Positions 51,501 to 64,000 of a DNA stretch of 64,000 nucleotides are shown in pieces (position 1 is the first letter of the stretch; each line of letters begins with the position of its first letter). The stretch spans positions 434,001 to 498,000 of the forward strand of contig WBMZ01008618.1 of the NCBI GenBank assembly GCA_013400975.1. The letters run 5' to 3'. Below the pieces are notes generated by a model that saw only the letters and a list, made by a program, of their open reading frames with translations, ran no database searches and was not told the DNA's origin. Position numbers and translations under genes: made by a program. The stretch is from Atrichornis clamosus. Taxonomy: Eukaryota > Chordata > Aves > Passeriformes > Menuridae.

Positions 51501-54500
51501 GCCACATGAAAAATAGGGCAATTTTGTCCTCTCTGTAAACTGGGCTTCCATGGAGCCCTTGTTTGCTCTTCTTGATTAACTGCTCAATTATCCCTGTTAC
51601 AGAATTATTCCATGGAAAGCCCTGCCTGTATATCCACAGCTCATTAACAGAAAGCGCTCCCTCTGCTGTCCCTGAAAATCCAGCGTGTCACCAGCCACAG
51701 GCACACTTGGCACAACCACTCTTTCCAGGCACTGAAAGCCCATTTCCAGGGCCCTCGACCTGCAAGTCCTGGCAAAGACATCTTTGTGAGAAAGCATTTC
51801 CTATTCCGTTAGCATTTATGAGTTCTTGATGTTTTTCTGAGTCCTGAATTGGTTTGAGATGGAAAAACAAATTAAAAAAAAATCCTATCCAACATTAGGA
51901 AAAGAGTTTTGGTCAATTAAAGCACTCAATTTTCACAGCCTTCAAAATTATAGCCAGCATTAGTACTATTTTTTTCCCCCATTTCCAGAAGTTATAAATT
52001 ACACAAAGACAAACCACTTTAAAGGACCTAATTTTTATAAAACAGTAAAACATGACAGGAAACTACTTGAAACCATTCCTTTGCTACAAAAATACCCCAT
52101 TTCTAGGAATCAGCACTTTCCTTTCCAGCTTCACTAAAACCTCATGGACGAGGCTGCACAGATGTAGACTCTCAGCGTCGCCTTCCCCGCTGGCAGCTCT
52201 GCCGTGCTGGGGGTGAGGATTGCTCCCAACCCAGGGAGGCTGCATGGACTGACACCCTCTTGTCACACCTCTGGCTCTGGTTTATTAACACACAAAGCTG
52301 AGGTTTGCTTTTCTGCCATCATGAGAAACATAAGGACATGATACAGACGGAAAGGAGTGGCACAGGCTGCCAGGCTCGAGAGCAGGACGTGCAGGGGAAC
52401 AGATTGGGGAAGGGAGGGACAGGGAAATCCACATCTGTCTCAGAAAGCCCGAGGTAGCAGCAGAGGAAACAGCAGAGACACATGTGGGAATGGACTAGAA
52501 GAGCCACTGGAGAATAGGAAAGGTTCAAGGTACTGATAGAACGAAGATAGTCATTGAAATTTTGTGACTCAAAAATGTTTTGCAGAAAGAGACCTCAAAG
52601 AGAGAAAACAAGAAACTGGAACAAGTCTTGGGAGAGAAGGTCACACACGCTGTCCATGTGCTACCAGGCTGGAATGTGAGGGCCCCTTCAGGAGACACTT
52701 GTGTAAACCTGCATCACACTGTGTTGTACATATCCCTTAGGAGGAAAAATAAAGCTTTGCAATGATCCCTACCAACATTTGTGCCATGGATTTGCCTCTG
52801 GAAGAGTAAGTATCAAGATACTTGTTCAGCACAGAAAACATGTGCTTTGGAAAGCAACAAAATGGAGAGAATTTGCAAATACATCAGAAGCCGAACCAAG
52901 TGGGGGACTTGCAGCAGAGTACATCTTCAAACATGTAGATCGAGAAATGTGCAGATTCAGCATTCTCAATAAATAATTCATATGTCAACTGCTATGAAGT
53001 TTTAAAGAAATGAGCTGTAGACGAGCTAGAAAAGGGATGTAGATCTACTGAAAACAAGCACAGAAGGATTTTTAAACTCACTTGGTAACTGTAGTTATAA
53101 CTTCCATGGCTGAAGGCAACTTTAGCATTTGCAAGAGAACTGCCAACCCCTCCCCTTCAGCCCCAAACCCAAGGAAACTGGCACAATAATGAGATTAATA
53201 AGCCTGTTTGTGGGAAACGGTGATCCAAATACACATCTCTTGAACATCTCTTAAGAAATCCCCTGAAAGGCAGCAAACAAATAAACTAAGTGGAAGTAAA
53301 GGTGGGACGGTGCTTTTGAACTGGTGTTTACTGACCTCTAACGTGGTCTGCAGCGGTAGGACTGAGGGTCCATGCAGATGGTAGGGGGGCCAGCCCAAGG
53401 ACCTTCACCTGCTGTTATTCACTGTCCAGCCCCTCCCCAGGACTCAGAGTGGGCAGGACGTGCAGATCTGCTGGAGCAGCAACCATTACTCTGCAAAAAC
53501 AGCCGGGAACCCTGGCAGTCCCCAGTCCTTTTACAGGGGGAATGACCGATGAAGGTGCCTCTGAAGTGACTCAGGAAGGTGGTGCATGCTCAGGGAGATC
53601 TGGAGAGCACCTGCCTTGAGGTCCTGTGCCTTTGCCTTCCCTCAGGGTCACTTTGCCCAGGTATTTTTGTGCAAATTTGGTGTTGCTGAGATGCAAATGA
53701 AAGCGCAATTGTACTTCCCCTCACCTCTGATCTTTAGTTAAGTGTTGATAAATGCATATTGTTTGAATGCTTCTGATATGTATAATTAGGGTTCTTTAAT
53801 TTATGTTTCAATAAAATGTTCTATAATAAACATTTACTGCTCTGTGAATAAACATTTAAATGAAGCTCCTAATGGGGGTTACATGTTTCGAAGCAGTTCA
53901 TGGCTTTGCTGAAGTCTCTCCCTATATTTAATGAGAGTCATTTCCATAATCTGTGCATTATTGCTTAAGCCTCCCTTTAGGAATATTTTACAAAGTAAAA
54001 TTGTGTGAAATATTATCAGCCAAAAGAGAAAATGCTAAGAGGATTATCAAATTGTCCTGTTAAAGGGACAGCACAAACTTTCATTTCCCCCCTGAGATGC
54101 CAACACTGTAATTATGTAAAATGTGCTTACTAATCATCACACCGGTGTGTTATTACTGGGTTTTCCCCTCAGAGACCCAGGCTAAATTAAAAGGAAAGGA
54201 GACCCCTGAAAGGTCTGATATGAAGGGCAATATAATGCTAATTTACTTTCTGATAGTAATAAGAGGAAGGACCAAATCCCTCAGGCAAACCTTGTAGTTG
54301 TCAAGAAACACCCGGCTCTGTCAGTGGGCCGAGTGCTGTTGTGTACAAAGTTGTGCACAGCTTCTCCCACAGTGGGGCCCTGCAGCCCACGATTAACACC
54401 CAGGCCACCATCCCCATTTTGCTGAAACTTCCACCCATTTTCTCACTGACTCCAGTAATGGCAGGACTCACTTTCCCACGTGAGATATAAAGCACAGTAA

Positions 54501-54934
54501 GGTCAAGGGAAAGGTTATTGTTGGAATACAGAGAGTTTTCAGTTCTCTGGAGTATCTGCAAGAATACAAACACCTGTAAGATATTTCTTCCATATGTCTG
54601 AGTACATTTGAGGAGAGCATAAAACTGAAATATATCTTCTCTGCTCTAGCAGGGAATAAGAGCATTATAGCAGCAATGGCCCATTCCCCCTTTAATGCAG
54701 GGAGTAGGGGAGATGCAGAGAAGATAAATCAGGAATGGATGTGGCAGGAGGAAGACAAGCCTTACATACCAGTTATTCTGAGAGGGAAATCATTATCTCT
54801 AATTTTTCTGGCTATTTTGCATGGCTATTTTGTGGCCTTTTCATACAACTGTTGAAATCTCTTCTAGGATGATGACAAGTGTTCCTGCAGAATTAAAATA
54901 CTGTCTCTGTCTCCTTTTTCATTAATTAAAGAAG
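48556..54934. other. Intronic sequence, no gene seen
   Basis: Contains an A17 homopolymer at 48841-48857, GC-richer patches at 49800-50000 and 51130-51300, and a repeat-free AT-rich block at 53690-54200 with a 12-base palindrome CACACCGGTGTG at 54138-54149. Frames of up to 174 codons overlap on both strands and are not recognisable. Confidence 0.5.
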
Positions 54935-55810
54935 TGTATTGGGTTTGTGTGGCCAGGTTTTGGTAGCTGGGGGGCTACAGGGGCGGCTTCTGTGAGAAGC
55001 TGCCAGAAGCCTCCCCCATGTCCAGTGGAGCCAATGCCAGAGGCTCCAGGACAGATCCACCCTGGCCAAGGCTCAGCCCAGCAGCAACAACGCTGAGGCC
55101 TACGGGAAAATGGATTTAAGGGGAGGAAAAACCCCTGTGCAACAGCAACTGCAGCCAGAGAGAGAAGTGAGAAGATGTGAGAGAACCGTCCCTGCAGACA
55201 CCAAGGTCAGAGCAGGAGGGGCAGGAGCTGCTACAGGCAGAGATTCCCGTGCAGACCATGGTGAGGCAGCTGTGCCCCTGCAGCCCACGGAGGAACACAG
55301 CGGGGCAGGGGGATGCCCAGAGAAGGATGAGATCCCATGGGAAGCCCATGCTGGAGCAGGTTTACTTGTCTCCTGTGGGAGGGAACCCCACACTGGAGAA
55401 GGGGGAAGAGCATGAAGAGTCCTCCCCCTGCGAGGGAAGGAACAGCAGGGACAATTGTGATGAACTGACCACAGCCCCTATTCCCTGTCCCACTGTGCCA
55501 CTGGAAGGGAAAAGGGAGAGAAAATCAGGAGTGCAGTCAAGCCCAAGAACAAGGGAGGGGTAAGGGGAAGGTGCTTTTAAGATTTGGTTTTATTTTTCAT
55601 TCCCCTACTCTAATTTGGTTGGTAATAAATTAATTTCCCCAAGTTGGATCTGTTTTGCCCATGACAGAAACTGGTGAGTGATCTCTCCCCATCCTTATCT
55701 TGACCCATGAGCCTTTCAATGCATTTTCTCTCCCCCGTACAGCTGAGGAGGGGAATTTATAGAGTGACTTTGGTGGGCACCTGGTGTCCAGCCATGGTCA
55801 CCCCACCACA
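54935..55810 (+). mobile_element. Solo LTR of an endogenous retrovirus
   Basis: The 876-base element begins TGTATTGGGTTTGTGTGGCC and ends CCCCACCACA, with TG...CA termini and imperfect terminal inverted repeats. It contains an AATAAA signal at 55624-55629 and the sequence GATTTGGTTTTATTTTTCAT, which I recall from abundant songbird LTR families of the TguLTR5 kind. No gag, pol or env sequence adjoins it, so it is a recombined solo LTR. Flanks AGAAG (54930-54934) and AGATG (55811-55815) match at 4 of 5 bases, consistent with a mutated 5-base target-site duplication. Open frames inside are incidental. It lies antisense to FHIT. Confidence 0.88.
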
Positions 55811-58197
55811 AGATGGACGAGAGGTGCTACTGCAGTGAGAAAGAAATGTTTTCTGATGATGGCAATGTGACCAAGCTCATAAGTTTCTGTGGAGGATGAA
55901 ATGCATTCAAGCCACGGTGCTGCTCATCACAGAATCCATCAGTGCTAAAGGAGATTTCCAAGGCTCTGTGTCAGTACTGAGGCATTTTATACCCTTAAGA
56001 ATACATTTCTCAGAAACTGGCAAATATCTCTGTGCATACCTGTAGCACTCACTAGACTGTATTTAGTTCTTTATAGTATTAAAATTATATATAGCAGCTA
56101 TGGGTTCCAAAACATGGGCTGTTTCCCTGTTTTATTGCCGAATGTGCACATTCATCACTAAGGTTTAGCTGCTTCAGTTAAACCTTTTAAATGTAAATTA
56201 TTTTCTGTTATAAAAAGCTGATTGTGGGAGTTTTAGTATTTCAAAGATGGTAATTTATGTGACTGGAACAAAATAAAACATTCAACAGAAACAGAATTTT
56301 ACTTGATCAGAAACACTTTTATGTTTCAGTATAGTTTTCTTTTCATATTTTTCTCTTGCAGCAGTGGCCTCTGTCTTTCAATTAGCTTGAAACAGAAGAT
56401 CTTACATAAAACCATAATTTAATGCCATTTGCATATGTGTCATTTCACAACTTCTTCTCCTCTCATTTGAAGTATTTTTAAGGTGCCATGAACCAATACC
56501 TGAAAGCCCTTATGCAGCTGCTCAGCTGTTCACCCCTCAACAGTCCACAGAAGCCTCTGGGACAAAGGGGAAGCAGTACCAGTCTCCAAAAACCCCACAG
56601 CAATAAATCTCCTACATTGTGACCTCAAACCATTTCGATGGCATATCAGTGGGGGAGCTGAAAACCAAGAAAGCAGATTTTCAGCATGTAGCACATGACT
56701 GCAGGTCAATCCTTCCCCCACTCAGTGTTCAATTTGGTATACAAAATGGTTTCATGAAAGTAAACGGCCTCCTTGAAAATCAGACTTCATGGGTCACCTA
56801 CAACATCACCCAAAGGGGACTGAAATCCCTGCAACAACTCCTTGGTTCCAGCAGCTGTTGGGTCAGGCCTTAAAGGAAACCGTGGTAGCAGCACTGACAC
56901 CCCTGAAGATGGTGACAACAGCCTATCCAAGCTAACATCGTCATCAGGCTACCAGTGCAAAAGTACTGTCGTTCTTGACTTCCCAAATAACTAGGATTTT
57001 TCTTACTATCTTTCATAATACCCAGCCCTGCTCCAGTTCCCTTCTGCTCAAGCCAGTGACAACACTTACCTTCAGCTTAAGCGCCTCATGATTTGACTAA
57101 ATCTGGCAAGCAGATGTGCCAATAATGGCAAAGGATATATAAAAGTATGTCCACAGACTTCACCATAAAATAAAATGCATTCCCGTTGCCTTTATTCACC
57201 ATGTCATATTTTCAAATCAGGTGAGAAAAGGTGCCAATGTCCCTGTCTCAAACATTTTTTTAACTTCTTAAAGTAGTTCTTTTGCAAGCCCTTGTGTGGC
57301 AGTTTGCACAGCTCCCACCTAAGTGTGGTGAATGGCTGCAAGGCCAACACTGATAAACACACAGAAATGCATCTTCCACTGACTGCTTGCTAAAACAAGA
57401 ACTCGATCGTTTTAACTTACCAATTTAATTACAGAAATGTATTATTGATTCAACCTCTCTTCATATTCATGAGCTGGCTAGAGAGAAGAGTGAACTGCTC
57501 TGCTTAGTACACTTTCACCTTGATAAACATGAATTATCCTAATTGGGAAAGAAGTTATTTCAAAATTGTTTAAATCCACAGAATCCTTTCAACAGGGAAC
57601 TTTGTTGGGTTTGTAATGCAGGCTGGCATTTGCCAGGAACCCAGCTGAAACCACCAGACTTGCTGTCCTGGAGACCTTTCAACAGACACTTTGTCCAAAT
57701 GGACTTTGACTGTGACGAGCAGGGCCATCTGGGCAGAGGGGCAGCAGAGGTGAACAGTCTGTGATTACGTCCCTAAGTCGTTTAACCTTCAGAATTACGA
57801 TTCCACACACTCTGCCACCCAACAGGAGGCTGTACAAGCAGGTGAAAAGATAGATGTCTATTCTTAATGACTGTTTAGGAGACTGCTGAGCTCTGGTCTG
57901 TGCCCATGTTGGTTCAGTTCATTAATGTAATTAACCAACAATCAATCTTTTTAAATTAGTTACACAAAAACAGCTACAGCCAGATCAACTGACATGAAAG
58001 TTAGGTCACGCTCCATTTCTGCACGATTTAACATCCACACCGGAACAGAACACAGGGCATGGAAGCATCAGAAACTGGAGCCAAATTCATTTGAAGCCCT
58101 ACAACTTAATTACAGTGTGCAAAACCTGTGCAGCTGGATTGGTCTTATTTGCATGGCCTTCTGTGCTTGCAGCTCAACACCTTGATGATATACAAAC
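55811..58197. other. Intronic sequence, no gene seen
   Basis: Unique AT-rich sequence between the LTR and the GGAAA array. Frames are under 85 codons and unremarkable. Confidence 0.5.
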
Positions 58198-58545
58198 GGA
58201 AAGGAAAGGAAAGGAAAGGAAAGGGAAGGAAAGGAAAGGAAAGGAAAAGGAAGGAAAGGAAAGGAAAGGAAAAGGAAGGAAAGGAAAGGAAAGGAAAAGG
58301 AAGGAAAGGAAAGGAAAGGAAAAGGAAGGAAAGGAAAGGAAAGGAAAAGGAAGGAAAGGAAAGGAAAGGAAAAGGAAGGAAAGGAAAGGAAAGGAAAAGG
58401 AAGGAAAGGAAAGGAAAGGAAAAGGAAGGAAAGGAAAGGAAAGGAAAAGGAAGGAAAGGAAAGGAAAGGAAAAGGAAGGAAAGGAAAGGAAAGGAAAAGG
58501 AAGGAAAGGAAAGGAAAGGAAAAGAAAGGAAAGGAAAGGAAAGGA
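58198..58545 (+). repeat. (GGAAA)n array with 25-base higher-order period
   Basis: About 348 bases contain only A and G on the plus strand. The array opens with GGAAA units and one GGGAA variant at 58223. It then repeats the block (GGAAA)3-GGAAAA-GGAA: the GGAAAA variant recurs every 25 bases from 58243 to 58493, 11 times. A twelfth occurrence at 58518 is followed by GAAA in place of GGAA. The long lysine/glycine/glutamate frames of up to 159 codons here exist because a T-free strand cannot encode a stop. On the FHIT strand it reads (TTTCC)n. Confidence 0.97.
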
Positions 58546-61500
58546 TTTAGTGGTGAAGGATTTTAAATAAATTTAAACAGTGTAACTTTATGCAGGGCTT
58601 GAAACTGTACTTTAACAGCAATCTCATGATTCACCAGTGGCTGTTCACAGAATAAAATTAAAACAGAAGGAGCTGAAGTCACTATTAGTGTCTCTTCCCT
58701 TTCCACAGACTAGGAAAAGACTAGCAGAGCAGCCCAGGATTTCACTGAACACAAAGATTACCTGTGAGGGGTTACAGCACAGTTCCATCATCAGCCTCGA
58801 ATGCTGATCTGCCGCCCTGGGATCAGAGCTGAGAGAAGCTCATAACTCAGGCTCACAACCTGCCTCCCTCTTTCCCTTTCCTCTGGGGGTTGGGAAAGGA
58901 TTTGGTTGGCCTAAAGCCTGGTGCAATGTGTTCTCCAGAAGTGACGGCAGGAGGTTGCTGAGGTGACTGAATCCTGCCCCTGCTGCGCTCCCAGCCCGGT
59001 GCTGGCGGGATGCGGTGCAAACAGCAGCACTGCAGAGTTTGGCTCTCTTCAGAGACCTTGCATGGCACAGCCCCGTTTGCACCAGTCTGAGAGCTGCTCT
59101 CAGGAGAAGCTGCTCAGGGCTCTCTGGATTGTGGCTCCACAAGGCTGAGGAAGTTGCAGGGGATGCACCGGCCCAGCATTCTCAGCTGGATAACGAGAGG
59201 CTCTGCCTGGCGGCTCCGGAGCATCTGCGAGCTCGGTGTGGGTGCACTGTCAGCCTGGTTTGACACTAATAGACAATTTCTTTCCCAACCCTTTAAGCTG
59301 AACCTGAACTAAACTGCTTTCAATTTCCCCAAAAGGCCAAGTTTGCAACTTCGCCTTATGCTTGTCCATTAAGAGAGCATCTGGCTTCTTTTAATCCCTT
59401 GCACTGAGTTGATCCGATTGCTTCCTCCAGAGACACTGCAACACAGGCATTGCTGCTGAATGACTGCCATGAAACCATGATCCTCCTCCTAAATCCACCA
59501 TGAAACGGATGGGCAAGAGCCTCCCTGTGATGCAGCACTGCAGGAGAGCACAGAACTGCCTGGGCTGGGAGCCTGCAAATGGCTAAGCACATTCCTCAGC
59601 ATCTTCCCTGTGGTTTGCCAGAACAGCCACTGAAGGTTTCAGCATCTGACCCACAGATTCCCCTGAAGTGAAGAGTGAAACACTCACCTGGTTTCCACAT
59701 CTGTGAAAACAGGAGACTAGGCTGGTGCAGAAGAAAAGGAGTGGGAATTGGGGCAGATGGGAAAGGATGCCTGCTCAAGTTTCATTATGAAAGCTGTGTG
59801 TAAATTAGCATGACTGGAGGGAACAAAAAAAAGCCAATTCTAGGAGACCTAGAGGAATATGCAACCTGTCACTTAACACTCCCCACCCTCTGCAGTGTTT
59901 CTGCCAGAAAACCACCAGAGCAGGTGCCTCCGGAAATGAAACTGAAGGAGACGTAAGTGAATTTAAAACTAATAACAGCAAGAAACTTTAATGAAACTCT
60001 CTCTGACTAGCTAGAGCTGCTTTTCTCATATAGGATTTTCTGGGGCTTTCATAACTGCACTCAAAAACCATTCTCAAAACTTGCAGGCAGCATATTTTCA
60101 CTTTGTGCCTCTGTGAACACAAATGTATCTTTCCTGCAGCACACGTATAACAGCAAAATGTGAGGAGACCACCTTGGCAAACTCCTTATTTATTACCAGA
60201 GTGATCTCTGTTTTCTTGGTGTATGCAATTCTATGCCATTGCTCTAAGATAGAAATGCTGCTAATTGCAATTGGGCTGCTTCTGCAGGTGGAGGTCCAGG
60301 TTACGGGAACTGGGAGAGTGGAGATCTTGCCCCAGGAAAGCTCCCAGTTTGATCTGGATCTGCCTCACTCCACAGGCAGCCTCAGCTATCCATGGTTTTA
60401 GCATCCAGCATTGCTGCCAGAGTCAAAAGCAGGCTGCAATGCACAAGGAATACAAAATAGGGACCTAGAGGGCAGGCAAAACTTTCATAAATTCAGTTCA
60501 TCTACCAACATCGAAAGAATTAGTAATCAGAAAAAGAAAGCTACAGAAGTGTTAACATTAATTCTACTCTGCTACAAGCCACGTGGTTAACACCATGACA
60601 CCTTACCATTTACAGAGGGAGAGCTATTTATTTATGTAACCTATAGCTCACATTTAAATAATTAGTCTGCCTGATAAATTTTAGAACTTGCAATCTGTGT
60701 GCCACGTCTGCATAAGCACAGCATATTTAATGCAGGTACGATTGTTTAACACCTCCAGCATCACATTAAAGAGTTTCATATAATTAGCAGAGTTGGCCAC
60801 TCCAACTTTCAGGCCAGTTACACATTAAAAAAAAAGGTGTTAGTTGTACAGTGTGAAGCTGCTGCTCCAGAAATGTAGCCTGCACTCCTAACAAGGGATG
60901 TTCAGAGAGCAATATGTGCTGCCTAGGAATAAGCAAATCAGGTCAGCTAAGACTGGACCTGATCCAAAGCTCCCCTCAAACCTTCTGTTATCTCCAAGAG
61001 TCTGAAGCTCCCCGGATCAGTCTGCTGTCTTTGGTTTTCTTTCAGCTCACCAGGAGCAAAGGCCCGAATTTAAGAAGTGCCAACTACTTGTTCCTCCCTC
61101 CAGCATCAGAAGCTCAGTGCTTCCCTACAGCCAGATGCCAGAACACCACCTGCAGACGAGTGCTTTTACCTGAGGCTGCGTTCCTGGAAGGTGAAGGGTA
61201 ACACTCCTGGGGTGCTGTTCTGGATGCAGCAGTTCTGACTCTCCAGTCAGCAGCAGCAGCAGCTACATAGGGATACTCCTAATGAGCTCCATTTACTCCT
61301 CAGCAGAATGGTCCTCACTTCCAGGACACATCAGGGATGAGTCTGATCTTTGCTGCTATTATCTTGACATAGTCAAGTAAGCAAAACCCCAGTTGTGTGA
61401 ATCATATCATGGCAGTCTCTTGGCATCTCAGCAGATTAAGAATGCAATAAATACAAAACCTCATAGTTCAGGTTGTAAACATAAAAGTAAAACTGGATTT

Positions 61501-64000
61501 TAGCTTAAAATTTAATCTGTAGGGGAACTTGAGGTGAAATCTATGCTCAGAGAGTGGATGCCATTGGCATTCTTACTACATCAGAATTTGCTAAACAACA
61601 TGCACTGAACTCGCCTTTCTTTTAGAACCTAGGGTGTGCAAAGTGGCAATTAGAGAGCAAGGTGATATTATGAAAATCAAATCACAAATTCAAACAGTAG
61701 AAATGTTCATTTAAGAGCTTTTCCTTATGCATCTCATCAGAAAAGAACGCTGAAATAAGTCTGGTAATTTTTTTTCCTTGGGTAACTGTTGCTCTTAAGC
61801 CAGATCATCAAACACCCAAACGTAAAGCCAAATTTCTAAACTCACTCTGCACTGAGCAGCAAATGACATCAACACGTCTTGTTAGATTTTCAAAGCACTT
61901 CAGCGTTCAGTACACTTCAAAGAAATTAACCACCTGCATTATTGTCAATCAGTTCTGAAAACCCTGTTTCATCTATGTTAAGCTCTCGTGAAAACTTCTA
62001 CCTGTATGTCTTTTCCAAACGGAGTTTAGGCACTTCAGAAGCTATTCTTTGAATATTTTAGAGACACGTCAAGGCCCTTTTCACAGGGAATTATTTTCTA
62101 GTTCAATCAATCCGAAATTGTAAAGAAACTGGGATCAATCCCACCATGCCTATTTATCAAAAATCTTCTATCATCACAGGATGTTCATCCCAGATAAGTA
62201 AAATGAAGATAAACTTAAAAATAGCTCTACGCAGACTCCTACGTTGGTAGCTCAGATGCTGGGAACATTCACCTCTGTGTTATACCAAACTGACTCAAGC
62301 AAATAAACACCCTCTTGCTACTGCTGGAGAGAGGCAGCAAAGACCAATATATGCTAAAAGAATCCTGATAACTCTGGAAAAAGAAGTTCTTATTGGGTGA
62401 TAAATATATATTTTTGAAGGAGAACTGCCACAACTCTTAGCAGGAGGTATGGGAAAGCACCACACGGTATATCAGGGACATAAAATACTCTTATATTGGC
62501 ACAAAGAGAGCATAAGAACATGAAGATAGGGATGAAATATTCCATATTCTTAGGCATGAGAAAGGCAGAAGTCCATATTTGCAAGTCCAAAGACAGGAAT
62601 TGCCTTTGGGGAAGCACCACACAAAATATGGCCTGGGAAAGAAAGAACCCTCTTTCTCCACAAAAGGACCCTCTTTCTGCAGCAAAAAACCACTGCACTG
62701 AATTAAGTTACACCTCAGCTGAACAAGCATTTTAAGGGAATAGCTTTTCCTCCAAAATGTAATGGGAAACAACAGTTTAACAACTTGAAAATAACCTAAA
62801 GAAATTCTCTCCCTCATTTCTATGAGGAAGGAAACTCTCCATTTCGTTGTGCTGCAAGCACAGAACCAGACCCCTGCTCTCTCCACAAGAGGGAAGAGGT
62901 GGGGAGATATGGGACAGACAAACCTCTTGTCTGCCTCTTTAGAGAGGTTGTTCACCCAGGGAAACAGGGACTGCCCTGCTGAGGAAGGAGGGCACGGAGC
63001 GAGGGACTGGAGCCAGGGCTGCACGGGGTACTGAGCAAGGCTGAGACCATCCAACCAGGGGCAGGGAAACTGCGTGAGGTCCAGCAGCGAGGAGCATCTC
63101 AATGTCATGAATCATTTCTCATGTCAAATCAAAGCAAGAAGAAGTATAATGGAGTAGGCTGGGAAATCATCCTTTGCAATCTGAAGCTCACAAAACCAAA
63201 CAACCCAAGGGGGTATTCCAAACCAGCTCCTGAAACTGTGTTTGACAAAACCTCTGCATTTCTGAAATGCTAATCAGGGCAGAATTACCTGATCAGGGAA
63301 ACACCAGTTAGATGAGGACAGGAGGCCAGCAGCAGATTACAAGTTTAAATAGATGTGTTAACATCTGCTTAGGGTAAACTATAATTAAGAAATCTCCTTT
63401 CCTTGTTTGGGGGTTTGAGAGTTTTGTTTGTTTGGGGTTTTGTCTTTGCTAGTTTTCTGCCTGTCCAGTTCTGACAAGGAATTTCCTATCAGGACCCTGG
63501 GGAAGCAGCACAGGCTTTCAGCATTCACAGTCAGCAGAAACAGAAGATCATGGCAATGGAAAGGCACTTGAGTCCCAGAGTTGTTGCAGTCTTTCAGAAG
63601 CTTTTCATCTTATGAATACCAATCTCTAAAAAAACTCTCTTTGCTTGTGGATTTACTTCTTTGGGCAGTTGCATCAGTAAACACCTAAATCTGCACAAGC
63701 CACTGTTGCTCAGTTGTCTGTACTTGTTCTGCTACCTCCCTCAGTTAGAAAATCAGTTAAAGAAATCTATTCCTTTCATGTGTATAGTTAAAACCTGGTG
63801 TCAGAATTACACAACCCTCACTTGATCCTGTATTTCCTTCAATAGTATGGAGTAAGTAAAAACTTACGAGTAGGGTAATAGTTTTCATAGTGCCCAAATA
63901 CATTTCAAAGGCAAGATTTAGAAAGGCAGGTATTTTTGGACCATCCTGAGCAGAGGACATGCATTGCTGATAGCCAGAAAGCACATCTTGGAGGGATAGT
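58546..64000. other. Intronic sequence, no gene seen
   Basis: 58800-59250 is GC-richer with frames on both strands. 60500-60800 is AT-rich and repeat-free. A short CAG run lies near 61248-61263. 63400-63450 is a G/T-rich low-complexity stretch. A 205-codon minus-strand frame at 62491-63108 resembles no known protein. No further FHIT exon was found. Confidence 0.5.

Larger units (their letters stand above)
46309..64000 (-). other. FHIT: FHIT intron upstream of exon 8 (intron 7), 3' part
   Basis: FHIT is transcribed right to left, so this stretch is intron entering the exon 8 acceptor at 46309-46310. I searched by eye for the preceding exon, which in human is only 30 bases coding DGPEAGQTVK, and did not find it. 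The intron therefore extends beyond 64000. It contains the possible plus-strand exon at 48420-48555, the solo LTR at 54935-55810 and the GGAAA array at 58198-58545. The intron assignment follows from the exon call. Confidence 0.85.

Noticed and set aside
55177..55563. 128-codon frame within the LTR, plus overlapping frames
   Set aside because: They lie inside a noncoding solo LTR and resemble no retroviral protein.
58091..58570. 159- and 140-codon lysine/glycine/glutamate-rich frames
   Set aside because: These are translations of the GGAAA array. A strand without T has no stop codons in any frame.
62491..63108. 205-codon minus-strand frame
   Set aside because: No recognisable domain, and other frames overlap it on both strands. 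Best explained as chance.
1..64000. tRNA, snRNA, rRNA, mitochondrial insertions, CRISPR arrays or a prokaryote-like gene cluster
   Set aside because: I scanned by eye for characteristic internal words and found none. The window is vertebrate intron.

Overview
This is vertebrate nuclear DNA, almost certainly from a bird and probably a songbird. CR1 LINE 3' fragments are the main recognisable repeats. There is also a solo LTR of a type I recall from songbird genomes. No bacterial-style gene organisation is present: open frames are short, overlap on both strands and lack codon structure.

The only protein-coding sequence I can defend is one 69-base exon on the minus strand at 46240-46308. It encodes the histidine-triad core (HVHVHV) of FHIT, the fragile histidine triad diadenosine-polyphosphate hydrolase, and has a good acceptor and donor. 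Its length, phase and content match exon 8 of human FHIT (residues 94-116). The window is therefore the interior of FHIT, read right to left. Bases 46309-64000 are the 3' part of the intron before this exon, and 1-46239 are the 5' part of the intron after it. I looked for exon 7 (30 bp) and exon 9 and found neither, so both introns continue beyond the window. In mammals FHIT spans the common fragile site FRA3B, and this large exon-poor structure fits that picture.

Layout, left to right. 1-10199 is unique, partly AT-rich intron with a TA microsatellite and, around the single N at 6210, an exact 84-base duplication that looks like an unmerged contig overlap. 10200-10515 is a CR1 fragment. 10516-31607 is mostly featureless intron with a pyrimidine-rich stretch, a purine-rich stretch and a second AT microsatellite. 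31608-31840 is a CR1 in the opposite orientation. 33858-34390 holds two probable ancient amniote repeats, one of them rich in hairpins, followed by a young-looking CR1 tail at 34757-34907. 38508-38950 has two small palindromic structures. 44969-45152 is another CR1. FHIT exon 8 lies at 46240-46308. 48420-48555 is a possible exon on the opposite strand. 54935-55810 is an 876-base solo LTR. 58198-58545 is a purine-only GGAAA array with a 25-base higher-order period. The rest to 64000 is unassigned intron.

I found no RNA genes, CRISPR arrays, complete transposons or novel multigene system. The exon call rests on motif recognition. Repeat names rest on recalled consensus sequences, without a database search.
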